Positions 8,600-16,609 of a DNA stretch of 64,000 nt are shown here, piece after piece. The translations under genes were made by a program, and so were the position numbers. The notes under the pieces were generated by a model. It had not been told where the DNA came from. It did no database searches and worked only from the letters and a program-made list of their open reading frames with translations. Source of the stretch: Cellvibrio japonicus Ueda107 (GTDB taxonomy: Bacteria > Pseudomonadota > Gammaproteobacteria > Pseudomonadales > Cellvibrionaceae); the NCBI RefSeq assembly GCF_000019225.1, contig NC_010995.1, positions 4,038,501 to 4,102,500 of the forward strand, written 5' to 3'. Positions within the stretch are counted from its first letter, which is position 1. The number at the start of each line of letters is the position of its first letter.

Positions 8600-10516
8600 A
8601 TGAACCAACCACCAGATTCCCTGCCCACACCCAATGGTGCCGGGTCAATACACCAGGATTTCGCCCGGCAAAAAGCCCGGCGCCTGTTGCAGATTTTGCG
8701 TGTCACCCAGATTGCCCTATTGACCGTTACCCTGATTTTCATCGCCCTGGGCCTCTACCGCGATATGGTGGTCATAGTCGCAACGGGCCTGCTGCTATTC
8801 AGCGTGGACTGGGCCGTAGCCCATAAGAAAATCGACCTGGGTACCTGGATCCTGTTTATCAGCCTCAGCCTGATGCTGTTCTACCTGGCCTGGACCGGCA
8901 ATGGCATCCGCGGCAGCGTCCCGCTCGGTTTTAGCGGTATCCTGCTGTTTGCAGCCCTGCTTGGCAGTCGGCGTCAATTGCTCATCCTGATGAGCCTCGC
9001 GATTTGCATCTGCCTCCTGATCGGCTACCTCAACCAGGCCGGTATACACGTTAACCAGGTCCTGCCGACCACCCTTGCCACAGGCGCTATCGCCGCCGTG
9101 GTATTGGGTGTGATCGGCTTCAGTGCGCTGATGCTGGCCGAGGATTACCGCCAGGCCCTGACCGAACTGGAGCGGGAGAACCAACTGGTTAAAAGTGCCA
9201 AGGACCACATCGAACACCTGGCCCTGCACGATCCCCTGACCAACCTGCCCAACCGCAGCATGGCCCAAGCTGGCTTCCGTGAGATCTACGCGCGCACCAA
9301 GCGCCAGCAACAGCTGTTCGGCATCATTTTTATCGACCTGGATAACCTTAAACCCATCAATGACTCCCTCGGCCACCAGGCGGGCGACCACATCCTCAAG
9401 GAAGTCGCCCAGCGCCTGATCAGCTATACCCGGGATGAAACCCTCGTCTGCCGTTACGGCGGCGATGAATTCCTGGTCTTCCTGCCCAATATCCAATCGG
9501 CAGACGACGCCTCCGATGCCAGTGTCGACATACTGCAATTGATCTCCCAAACCTACCTGTATCGCAATATCGATATCTTTTGCACCTGCTCCATCGGCAT
9601 TGCCCTGGCACCGCAAGACGGCGATAACCTCGACGAGCTGATCAAAAAAGCCGATATCGCCATGTATCACTCCAAGGATTCGGGCCGCAACAGCTTCCGC
9701 TTTTTCAATTCCTCCATCAGCCACAACATGCTGGAGCACATCAGCCTGATCTCCGGTATGCGGCGCGGCCTGCAGGAACAGCAGTTTTCCTTGCACTATC
9801 AACCCAAAATTGATTTGCAGAGCCATCGCATTTGCGGCTTTGAGGCGCTCTTGCGCTGGAACCATCCCGAACAGGGATATATTTCCCCGGCTACGTTTAT
9901 TCCGCTGGCAGAATCTTCCGGGCTCATTATCCAACTGGGCGAATGGGTCATTAATGAAGCCTGCCGACAAGCGCGCGCCTGGATCGATGAAGGTATGCCG
10001 GACTTCAGCATTGCCATCAATATCTCGTCCATCCAGTTCAAGCGCGGCAATATAGATACCCTGGTTTTCAACGCACTCACCCGCAACCAATTGCCGCCGC
10101 AATACCTCGAACTGGAACTCACTGAATCCCTGTTGATTGAAGACAGTGAACGTCTCGCCAACACCCTCGCCAATTTGCGTAGCGAAGGTGTGCATTTCTC
10201 CATTGATGATTTCGGTACCGGCTACTCCAACCTGGGCTATTTGAAAAAATTTGAAGTGGAAGCGCTCAAGATTGACCAATCCTTCGTGCGCAAAATGGAT
10301 AACCACAGCGGCGATGCCGCCATTGTCCGCGCCATTATCCAGATGGCCAGCAGCCTGGGGCTAAAAACCATTGCCGAAGGGGTGGAAGATGCCAGCACCG
10401 CTGCCCTCCTGCGCGGCCTCGGTTGTACTTACGCCCAGGGCTATTACTGGGCAAGGCCCATGCCCGTCGCCGATGCCAAACACTTCTGGCTTACCTGGAT
10501 AAAAGACAAATCCTGA
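8600..10516 (+). CDS. Membrane GGDEF-EAL protein (cyclic-di-GMP synthesis and/or breakdown)
   Basis: A 638-residue protein with an N-terminal membrane part of about six helices (residues 35-180), a GGDEF domain and an EAL domain. The diguanylate cyclase site is intact (RYGGDEF, residues 285-291). The phosphodiesterase site also looks intact: EAL at 415-417, YQP in the first strand, the metal-binding Asn in INISS, ELTE, IDDFGTGYS, the lysine in LKIDQSF and AEGVE. Both activities are therefore possible and the net output cannot be told. There is no PAS or receiver domain; the sensor is probably the membrane region. No strong ribosome site is visible before the ATG. A good terminator follows at 10591. 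Confidence 0.95.
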   Translation: MNQPPDSLPTPNGAGSIHQDFARQKARRLLQILRVTQIALLTVTLIFIALGLYRDMVVIVATGLLLFSVDWAVAHKKIDLGTWILFISLSLMLFYLAWTGNGIRGSVPLGFSGILLFAALLGSRRQLLILMSLAICICLLIGYLNQAGIHVNQVLPTTLATGAIAAVVLGVIGFSALMLAEDYRQALTELERENQLVKSAKDHIEHLALHDPLTNLPNRSMAQAGFREIYARTKRQQQLFGIIFIDLDNLKPINDSLGHQAGDHILKEVAQRLISYTRDETLVCRYGGDEFLVFLPNIQSADDASDASVDILQLISQTYLYRNIDIFCTCSIGIALAPQDGDNLDELIKKADIAMYHSKDSGRNSFRFFNSSISHNMLEHISLISGMRRGLQEQQFSLHYQPKIDLQSHRICGFEALLRWNHPEQGYISPATFIPLAESSGLIIQLGEWVINEACRQARAWIDEGMPDFSIAINISSIQFKRGNIDTLVFNALTRNQLPPQYLELELTESLLIEDSERLANTLANLRSEGVHFSIDDFGTGYSNLGYLKKFEVEALKIDQSFVRKMDNHSGDAAIVRAIIQMASSLGLKTIAEGVEDASTAALLRGLGCTYAQGYYWARPMPVADAKHFWLTWIKDKS

Positions 10517-10590
10517 TCCGGCACAAACCAAGCCTTGTTATACGGAACAGGGCTGGTTAGAACCCCTTCTCATTCACACCAGGTCCCTAA

Positions 10591-10626
10591 AAAAACGCCT
10601 TGCATAAAATTCTGCAAGGCGTTTTT
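10591..10626 (+). terminator. Rho-independent terminator after the GGDEF-EAL gene
   Basis: AAAAACGCCTTGCA and TGCAAGGCGTTTTT form a perfect 14-base stem around an 8-base loop and end in a T-run. Only the GGDEF-EAL gene lies upstream. The A-run on the other side would also let it work in the opposite direction. Confidence 0.92.
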
Positions 10627-10712
10627 ATTGTCGCGTTAAGCCCCTCAGCGATTTATGCACCCGGGCTTACCAACCGTTTAAGCCGATACCATTTTAATAA
10701 TCGAGAATAACG

Positions 10713-11264
10713 ATGCTTAGAGATTCAACCCAAGGCTTTGGCCTTATCAGTATTGTATTGCACTGGATCAGCGCCCTGCTCACGCTGTTTCTATTTGGCC
10801 TCGGAGCTTATCTCACCGCCTATGGCTACTACCAAAGCAATTACCTGCAAATTGCACACCTGCATTACGCCCTGGGTATATTGCTGTTAATGATTGTGCC
10901 GCTACGCCTGCTATGGCGCCTCACCAGTAAAAATCCGACCAGCCTGGCTCCCACTATCGGAATGCGTATCGGCATAGCGCTCAGCAAACTGGGGCTTTAT
11001 GTCATGCTATTGGCCATTTTAGTCAGCGGCTACCTGATCTGTACTGCCGAAGGTCAAAGCATCCAGGTGTTTGGCTGGTTCCAGGTTCCCTCGCTGGTGC
11101 TACTTGAAAACGAACAACTGAATATCGCCAGCCTGGGCCACAAATACCTGGCCTGGGCACTCATCGCCCTGGTGGCCATCCACGCCGGCGCCGCCCTGGT
11201 ACACCACGTCTGGCGCAAGGACAAAACACTGGTGAGAATGCTCAAACCCCAAAAGCCATCCTGA
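10713..11264 (+). CDS. Cytochrome b561 family protein
   Basis: A 183-residue diheme b-type cytochrome of the inner membrane, of the CybB/YodB type, which passes electrons from the quinone pool or superoxide to unknown partners. Four membrane helices are clear, at roughly residues 13-33, 48-66, 87-110 and 143-165. Candidate heme ligands are His17 (VLHW), His49 and His51 (AHLHYALG), His143 (LGHKYLAW) and His156 (AIHAGAALVHH). GAG lies 8 bases before the ATG. It stands alone between the terminator at 10591 and the convergent rnk-like gene. Confidence 0.9.
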   Translation: MLRDSTQGFGLISIVLHWISALLTLFLFGLGAYLTAYGYYQSNYLQIAHLHYALGILLLMIVPLRLLWRLTSKNPTSLAPTIGMRIGIALSKLGLYVMLLAILVSGYLICTAEGQSIQVFGWFQVPSLVLLENEQLNIASLGHKYLAWALIALVAIHAGAALVHHVWRKDKTLVRMLKPQKPS

Positions 11265-11273
11265 TGATTCCCA

Positions 11274-11305
11274 CCCGGTAACATCCGGGCACCCGCGGCC
11301 CGGGT
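11274..11305. other. Two GC-rich inverted repeats between convergent genes
   Basis: CCCGG-TAACAT-CCGGG is followed at once by ACCCG-CGGCC-CGGGT, which runs into the stop codon of the rnk-like gene. Their position between two converging genes suggests they separate transcription. Neither has a T-run, so terminator activity is uncertain. Confidence 0.35.
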
Positions 11306-11691
11306 CAGTTCACTTGTTTTACCGCAATCACTTTCAAGCGCCGCACTTTTCCCTGAGGCACAGGCCAGTCGATACTGGACCCAATGCGCAAACCGATCAG
11401 CGCACTGCCCACCGGTGACAAGATTGAAATCTTCAACTGGTCGACATTAGCCTGTGCCGGAAACACCAGCTGAATCGTCTTCTGTTCACCGGAATCCAGA
11501 TCCTCAAATGTCACCTCGGAATCCATCGCCACCACATCCGCAGGCAATTGCGCATCGGCAACGAGGGTAGCGCGCCCTATTTCAATATCAAGCGCCTCCG
11601 CAGCCGGGGAGTCATTATCCTCAATCAACTGAACCAGGCGCTGATAATCACTGTTACTGATCACCAATGAGGTCTCTGTAGTAGCAACCAT
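11305..11691 (-). CDS. rnk: Rnk-like GreA/GreB C-terminal domain protein
   Basis: A 128-residue protein with a short N-terminal helix and a GreA/GreB C-terminal (FKBP-like) domain. The conserved pattern appears as DSEVTFEDLDSGE, then ISILSPVGSALIGLRIGS, then GKVRRLKVIAV near the end. Rnk proteins bind RNA polymerase close to the secondary channel. The frame runs upstream to 11847, but the ATG at 11691 has GGAG 9 bases upstream and starts right before the Rnk-like N-terminus (SLVISNSDYQRLVQLIE). A Gre-like factor or an Rnk paralogue are the alternatives; the short coil favours Rnk. Confidence 0.85.
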   Translation of the reverse strand: MVATTETSLVISNSDYQRLVQLIEDNDSPAAEALDIEIGRATLVADAQLPADVVAMDSEVTFEDLDSGEQKTIQLVFPAQANVDQLKISILSPVGSALIGLRIGSSIDWPVPQGKVRRLKVIAVKQVN

Positions 11692-12005
11692 CTTTAATTT
11701 CTCCAAAAAATAGAACGACATGACGCTGCAAACAACAGCATCCCAACGAAACTTAACAAAAGATCTGGCAGGTTTTTTGGATGATCCGGCGATTAAGCAA
11801 AAACCAAGCTGCCTAATCGCCCTATGCGTGAAAAACGCAAAGAGCAAGGCTCTCCTGCGCGAAGATAGAAAATTGAGGGGTGATGAAGAGGGAAATGGTG
11901 TTCATTTACAAACAATAGCACTTGGTGGATAGAATTTGCAAGTAACCTCTATTAAATCCCTTCCTATATCAGCCAAATAAAAAATTGCCAAAAAATTAAA
12001 GTTAC
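11692..12005. other. 314-base gene-free stretch upstream of rnk
   Basis: It contains the rnk leader and promoter region, one strong stem-loop (listed at 11788), and an AT-rich part from about 11930 that belongs compositionally to the orphan gene at 12006-13127. Short open frames here lack a ribosome site and a recognisable product. I see no further gene. Confidence 0.6.
11788..11821 (-). other. Stem-loop in the upstream region of rnk
   Basis: GGCGATTA pairs exactly with TAATCGCC. Read on the minus strand, an inner AGC/GCT extends the stem across a bulged GGC, leaving a U-rich loop of about 9 bases. It lies about 100 bases upstream of the rnk start codon and may be in its 5' untranslated region. 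There is no adjacent T-run, so a terminator is less likely than a leader structure. Confidence 0.5.
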
Positions 12006-13127
12006 TTATTTACTGTAACTCATATATTGACTCAAGTATGGGATTACAAGAATTGTAGAGATAAATAAAACATCTACCCCCCATGAAGCCCAGCTCTGCC
12101 ACTCAGCCATCAATGAATCCAGTTCAAAATCCTCAACATCCTTAAATCCTGATTTTCTTTGAAGATTACTCCATTGCAATTCAAAAAATGACCGAGGAAT
12201 GGCAAGAAAAATAGCACATACAACAAATAAAAAAATATGGGCAACCATCACATTACCTGTATTACCCAGTGGAGATTTTTCCCATAACCAAAAATTACAG
12301 ATATAAGCTGCAACCTGAAATTTAGCAGCTAAATAGGCACTTACATAGACTTGGAGCTTCACAGCAAACACATCAAACTTCAATTCACTCAGAGCATTTG
12401 GAGCAACACTTTTAAGTGCCTTTGCAATCCTGATAGTACCAGAAAAAACACTCATAAAAAAAGTCAATGAAATAAGAGTAAAAAGCAAAAGCAAGAAATT
12501 CAAAAGAAAGTAATAGACACCAAGAGAACTAAGCTTGACATCACCTGACGGAAGCTTTTCCAAAAACCAGTATGTAAAGCCTACTCTTTCTATATTACTG
12601 ACATCACTAATATAGGTTGAAGTAAGTATGAACGCCACAGCAAGCAAGAACAAAACCAACAGTGGTACTTTCCAATGAATAGAGGATATTTCTATTGGTT
12701 TACAACCAAGTATCTCCTCTAACTCCCTTATATGATAGAAACCACCAATTACTGATGATATAACCATCGTCCCTCCAGCCACATACGCAGGAACAAAAAC
12801 AATATAAATCCATAAATTATGTACATCAGTAAAAAAATAAACTCTACTAGGATCATCTCCCAAATGAGTCCCTAATAGATAGGACCATATACCAGGAATA
12901 ACAAGGCATAGAATCCAAGAGATTAAGACTGCATAAACAGCGATATAAAACCGACCTTTGGATGTAAGAACAAAGAGCTTTGTTCTAGGTAGATTTGGAG
13001 CCAAATCGACAAAAACAGCTCGCCATAACACAATAGGAATACGAACCCAGAGTCTCTCAGAAAAACGCTCAGCAATACCAACTAATAAATTAACCAGTGA
13101 AGGTTTTCTATTACTTTTGTGAATCAT
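12006..13127 (-). CDS. AT-rich orphan membrane protein, function unknown
   Basis: I do not recognise this family. From the ATG at 13127 the protein has about 373 residues and seven or so hydrophobic segments: about 60-80 (FYIAVYAVLISWILCLVIPG), 105-130, 155-180, 210-235, 255-275, 285-310 and 345-365. Long polar stretches lie between them. There is no transporter or enzyme motif I can name. The frame opens at 13166 inside the MATE gene, but the ATG at 13127 has AAAGGG about 7 bases upstream. Base composition is clearly more AT-rich than both neighbours, and codon endings in A/T dominate, which points to acquisition from elsewhere. It follows the MATE gene by 35 bases and may be read from it. 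Confidence 0.7.
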   Translation of the reverse strand: MIHKSNRKPSLVNLLVGIAERFSERLWVRIPIVLWRAVFVDLAPNLPRTKLFVLTSKGRFYIAVYAVLISWILCLVIPGIWSYLLGTHLGDDPSRVYFFTDVHNLWIYIVFVPAYVAGGTMVISSVIGGFYHIRELEEILGCKPIEISSIHWKVPLLVLFLLAVAFILTSTYISDVSNIERVGFTYWFLEKLPSGDVKLSSLGVYYFLLNFLLLLFTLISLTFFMSVFSGTIRIAKALKSVAPNALSELKFDVFAVKLQVYVSAYLAAKFQVAAYICNFWLWEKSPLGNTGNVMVAHIFLFVVCAIFLAIPRSFFELQWSNLQRKSGFKDVEDFELDSLMAEWQSWASWGVDVLFISTILVIPYLSQYMSYSK

Positions 13128-13162
13128 ATTTTTCCCTTTTAATGGTTTAGTCAACGACTGAA

Positions 13163-14545
13163 TCACCGTTCACTCAAATTATTCATCCACTTACGGCTGA
13201 TAACCCGCCGGATTACCGGAATAAATTTGAGTCCGTCTTCCAGGAACATGAATGCATAGAGATAGACGAACGATAGCTGGCTGAGGAAAACGGCAGCCAT
13301 GTAGATAGGCAGGCCAAATACCCACATGACGATGGTGTCCGTAATCAGTGTGAAACGATTGTCTCCTCCGGCGCGCAGTACACCGATAATGCGCATCATG
13401 TTAATAATTTTTACCCATACCAATAAACAGAACACGGCGAGGGTGTTGAGTAAAAGCTGGGTCGCAGCTGCGTCCAGTTGATCGAAGATGCTGGCAATCC
13501 AGGGCCGCAAAAACCACAGGGATAGGCTAAAAACGACCAACAACACTATCGTCAAGCGATCAAAAAATTGATGCAGCCTCCAGGCATTGTCGTTATTGCC
13601 TGCACCTAATTCCCTTCCCACTAAAACCGCAGAGGCATTGGCAAGCCCCACAAATAATGCGAAGAATGCACTTTCGATGGGAACGATAACGCCCATCACG
13701 GCTAATGCCTGGGTTCCGGCAAAGCCGGTTACAAAGTGATAGGTGGAGTTGCCAATAGCCCAGATAGCATAGTTGGCAACCAGCGGCAGGGAGAATCCAA
13801 GATAGCGTGCCACTTGCTGGCGATCAAAACCTTCGCGCAATTGCGCAAGGCTCAGTGCGTAATTGTGTTTTTTGCCGTATACCCATCCCAGCAGCACCAT
13901 CAATTGCAAGGCACGCGCAATCACCGTTGCCCAGGCAGCACCGGCAACCCCCATGGCGGGAAAACCCCAGTTGCCACTGATCAGTGCGTAATTGAGCAGG
14001 ATATTCACAATGGCAGCGACAACGCCGGCCAAGAGTGGCAATGCTGTCTGGCCCTGGGTGCGCAACGCAGCTTCGTAGATAACAATCCACTGCGTAATAA
14101 TTAATACCGGTGCGGTGATAACCAGATACTGCGCGGCCAGGTCGACCACCTCCGGGTCCGGATTTATCCATCCCACCCAGGTATGGGCCGCGACACCAAA
14201 CACCAGCATCAACGGGATCATGATGGCACTACCCACGACCAGGGTGACTGCCAGGGTGCGCTGGCAGCGATGGTAATCCCGTGCGCCGAGATATTGCGCC
14301 AGCAAAATACTGCAGCCTGTTGCCAGGCCACTCATCAACACTAACAACAAAAAGTGCATTTTTGCAGCAAGCCCAACCGCTGCAATCGCAGCAGAGCCCA
14401 GCACACCGACCATGATCACATCGGCCATTCCCAACAGGGATTGCAGGATCATCTGGGCAGCTACCGGAATGGCTAATACCAGAATGCTTTTCCAGAGCTG
14501 GCCTCGCCGGGAGAAATCCACACCTTTATGTTCTACCCAGCTCAC
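13163..14545 (-). CDS. MATE family efflux transporter
   Basis: A 460-residue multidrug and toxic compound extrusion (NorM/DinF-like) antiporter. It has twelve predicted membrane helices in two homologous halves; the first opens with LAIPVAAQMILQSLLGMADVIM, the typical MATE helix 1 region. Substrates are usually cationic drugs or metabolites exchanged for Na+ or H+; the specific one cannot be told. The start is GTG (14545), supported by GGAG about 8 bases upstream. The orphan AT-rich gene follows closely. The symporter gene upstream ends about 33 bases before this start, so a common transcript is possible. Confidence 0.93.
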   Translation of the reverse strand: MSWVEHKGVDFSRRGQLWKSILVLAIPVAAQMILQSLLGMADVIMVGVLGSAAIAAVGLAAKMHFLLLVLMSGLATGCSILLAQYLGARDYHRCQRTLAVTLVVGSAIMIPLMLVFGVAAHTWVGWINPDPEVVDLAAQYLVITAPVLIITQWIVIYEAALRTQGQTALPLLAGVVAAIVNILLNYALISGNWGFPAMGVAGAAWATVIARALQLMVLLGWVYGKKHNYALSLAQLREGFDRQQVARYLGFSLPLVANYAIWAIGNSTYHFVTGFAGTQALAVMGVIVPIESAFFALFVGLANASAVLVGRELGAGNNDNAWRLHQFFDRLTIVLLVVFSLSLWFLRPWIASIFDQLDAAATQLLLNTLAVFCLLVWVKIINMMRIIGVLRAGGDNRFTLITDTIVMWVFGLPIYMAAVFLSQLSFVYLYAFMFLEDGLKFIPVIRRVISRKWMNNLSER

Positions 14546-14578
14546 TGGTATAACTCCATCCGGATTGCGAAAAACAGC

Positions 14579-15844
14579 TTAGCGTTCGGTTTGCGGGTTC
14601 GATTCCGCTGCTACCCAATGATCGACCAATACACTGCCAATCATATCGCCCTGCACATTCACCGAGGTGCGTATGGTATCGAGCAAGCGGTCAATGGGCA
14701 GGAGGATGGCAATGGCCTCAGCCGGCAACCCTACCGCTTGCAATACCATAACCATGGTGACCATCCCGGCGCTGGGAATTCCCGGCGCGCCCAGGGAGGC
14801 AACCATCGCCATTAGCATCACCACCAATTGCTGTCCCAGGCTCAGGTCGACACCGACCAAATTGGCAACAAAGAGCGCCGCCGCCGCTTCATAAAGTGCC
14901 GTACCGTCCATATTGATGGTTGCACCGAGCGGCACGACAAAACGCGATACGCGCTGGCTTACCCCCATTTGATCGGTACATTGCAAGGTGATCGGCAAGG
15001 TCGCCGAGCTGGAGCTGGTCGCAAAGGCGGTGATAAGTGCCGGGCGCGCACCGCGCCAAAACCAGAGCGGGGATTTGCGCGTAAACAGGTAAAGGATAAG
15101 AGGTAATACCACGACACCATGGATCAGTGTGGTTGCAAAAATCAATACAATAAATCCACCCAGGCTGCCCAGTAATTCGCTGTCTTGTGTGGCAACCAAT
15201 CGCGTTAACAACGCCACTATACCCAGAGGGGCCAGCCACATAATCCAACCCACAATGCGCATCAGTAACGACAATAATTCCTCTAGTAAACGAACCACTG
15301 TCTGGCAGTTTTCACCGCCCATCACCAGGGCTACACCCAGGATAATGGCAAAGGTTACCACTGCCAGGATATTGCCCTGCGCCAGTGCCGCAAAAGGATT
15401 CTGGAACAGGCTGCGCAAAAATTGCGACGCAAAATCACCGGGAGAAAAACTCTGGACTGCAAAGGCTTCGGTGTACTGGGAAAACATAGCCAGGGTAATT
15501 CCCTGCCCCGGCTTAACCAGGTTGGTCATCACCAATGCCAGCACTATGGCCAGCGCCATGGTGCATACGAAAAATACCAGGGTTAGTTGCCACACACGGC
15601 GCGCTTGATGGTGGCGCTGCAAACTGGAAATGCCCACTACAATCGATGCAAAGATCAGGGGCACCAGCACCATCTTGAGCAAATCGATAAACAGGTTGCC
15701 CGCCAGGTTGGAAAAATACAGCACTGTGACACGAACTTCATGCTCCTGTTGCAAGCCCTGCAAACCATAGCCTATGGCCAACCCAAGTAAGGCTGCCAGG
15801 AAAATCTGTACATTCAAGCTGGGCCAGGAAAAACCTTTTGCCAT
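14579..15844 (-). CDS. Dicarboxylate/amino acid:cation symporter (DAACS family)
   Basis: A 421-residue member of the glutamate/dicarboxylate transporter family (GltP/DctA/GltPh type), which takes up acidic amino acids or C4-dicarboxylates with Na+ or H+. Family hallmarks are the serine-rich reentrant loop (TSSSSATLP near residue 279), the NMDGTALYEA motif in helix 7, and GAPGIPSAGMVTM in the second reentrant loop. The final helix holds RLLDTIRTSVNVQGD, in which the Arg/Asp pair contacts substrate. The ATG at 15844 lies just after the DUF2799 lipoprotein stop. Glutamate and succinate-like substrates cannot be told apart with certainty. Confidence 0.95.
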   Translation of the reverse strand: MAKGFSWPSLNVQIFLAALLGLAIGYGLQGLQQEHEVRVTVLYFSNLAGNLFIDLLKMVLVPLIFASIVVGISSLQRHHQARRVWQLTLVFFVCTMALAIVLALVMTNLVKPGQGITLAMFSQYTEAFAVQSFSPGDFASQFLRSLFQNPFAALAQGNILAVVTFAIILGVALVMGGENCQTVVRLLEELLSLLMRIVGWIMWLAPLGIVALLTRLVATQDSELLGSLGGFIVLIFATTLIHGVVVLPLILYLFTRKSPLWFWRGARPALITAFATSSSSATLPITLQCTDQMGVSQRVSRFVVPLGATINMDGTALYEAAAALFVANLVGVDLSLGQQLVVMLMAMVASLGAPGIPSAGMVTMVMVLQAVGLPAEAIAILLPIDRLLDTIRTSVNVQGDMIGSVLVDHWVAAESNPQTER

Positions 15845-15846
15845 GT

Positions 15847-16494
15847 TTAATACCCCAAGCGCTGGTGGTGTTGCTGCAAATCGCGATAGTCGAATTGCAA
15901 ATTGTTGATGTTGCGCTCGATGTGGGTTATTTCGATTTCAGCATCGGCAATTTTCCTGCGCAGCTTTTCCAGGGCACGCAAATGGTCTCGCCGCTCATTG
16001 GCGGTGCTGGCCGGATCAATAATATCCAGCTCGTGCTGTGCAATTTCCTGTTGGTAGCCGGCGATATCGCTTTGATAGCTGCGCAGACTATCCTGCTGGT
16101 CTTCAATGTTACGGGTAATGGCATAAAGTGCCTGTCCATCGCGATACGCGCGTAAAAAGGCGGGTTCCAGATCCGCCGGACAAATACCTTCGTACTTGCC
16201 ACCGTTTATACCCAATTGATAAGCCGTTGGACGCACGCAGTACTGACGCGCACCCTCGCGATACCCTTGCTGGTAGCGATCCAGGTCCGGGACAACATTG
16301 ATTCGAGCACAAGCCTTGCGATGTGCACTGATCGTCGACGCATTACGCCCCTGGGTCGCGTCTTCGTAACCAACCAGACGCCAGTCAGCTGCCAGGCACT
16401 CCTGTTCGCTCATGGAGGCACAGCCGTTTAACCCCAATAGGATTGCTGCCAGGGTGAACACACCCCAAATATGTGTTTCTGTTTTTTGTCCCAT
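15847..16494 (-). CDS. DUF2799 lipoprotein
   Basis: A 215-residue predicted outer-membrane or periplasmic lipoprotein. The signal sequence ends in a lipobox (GLNGC, then ASMSEQEC). The DUF2799 core contains CLAADWRLVGYEDATQG, a second conserved Cys region (HRKACAR) and YQQGYREGARQYC. The C-terminal half (residues 125-215) is predicted coiled coil, with repeated heptads such as IAQHELDI and LRRKIADAEIEI. The ATG at 16494 is chosen over 16509 because AAGG lies 4 bases upstream of it. Function is unknown; the family occurs in many gammaproteobacteria. The symporter gene starts 2 bases after its stop. Confidence 0.85.
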   Translation of the reverse strand: MGQKTETHIWGVFTLAAILLGLNGCASMSEQECLAADWRLVGYEDATQGRNASTISAHRKACARINVVPDLDRYQQGYREGARQYCVRPTAYQLGINGGKYEGICPADLEPAFLRAYRDGQALYAITRNIEDQQDSLRSYQSDIAGYQQEIAQHELDIIDPASTANERRDHLRALEKLRRKIADAEIEITHIERNINNLQFDYRDLQQHHQRLGY

Positions 16495-16609
16495 CAACCT
16501 TGCCACCATGATTGCTGCCCACGTTACTTATAAGCGGTCGCTGTAAACGTCGTCATAAAACACCCATTAAATACCAAAGCGGCGGCTTCCTCAAAGGTGG
16601 TGCGCCTAT

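Noticed and set aside
8795..10306. A 503-codon minus-strand frame opposite the GGDEF-EAL gene
   Set aside because: Low-complexity translation with no domain; the plus strand carries intact GGDEF and EAL motifs.
11720..11932. A 70-codon plus-strand frame in the rnk upstream region
   Set aside because: It lies opposite the rnk leader, crosses the stem-loop, has no ribosome site and no recognisable product.
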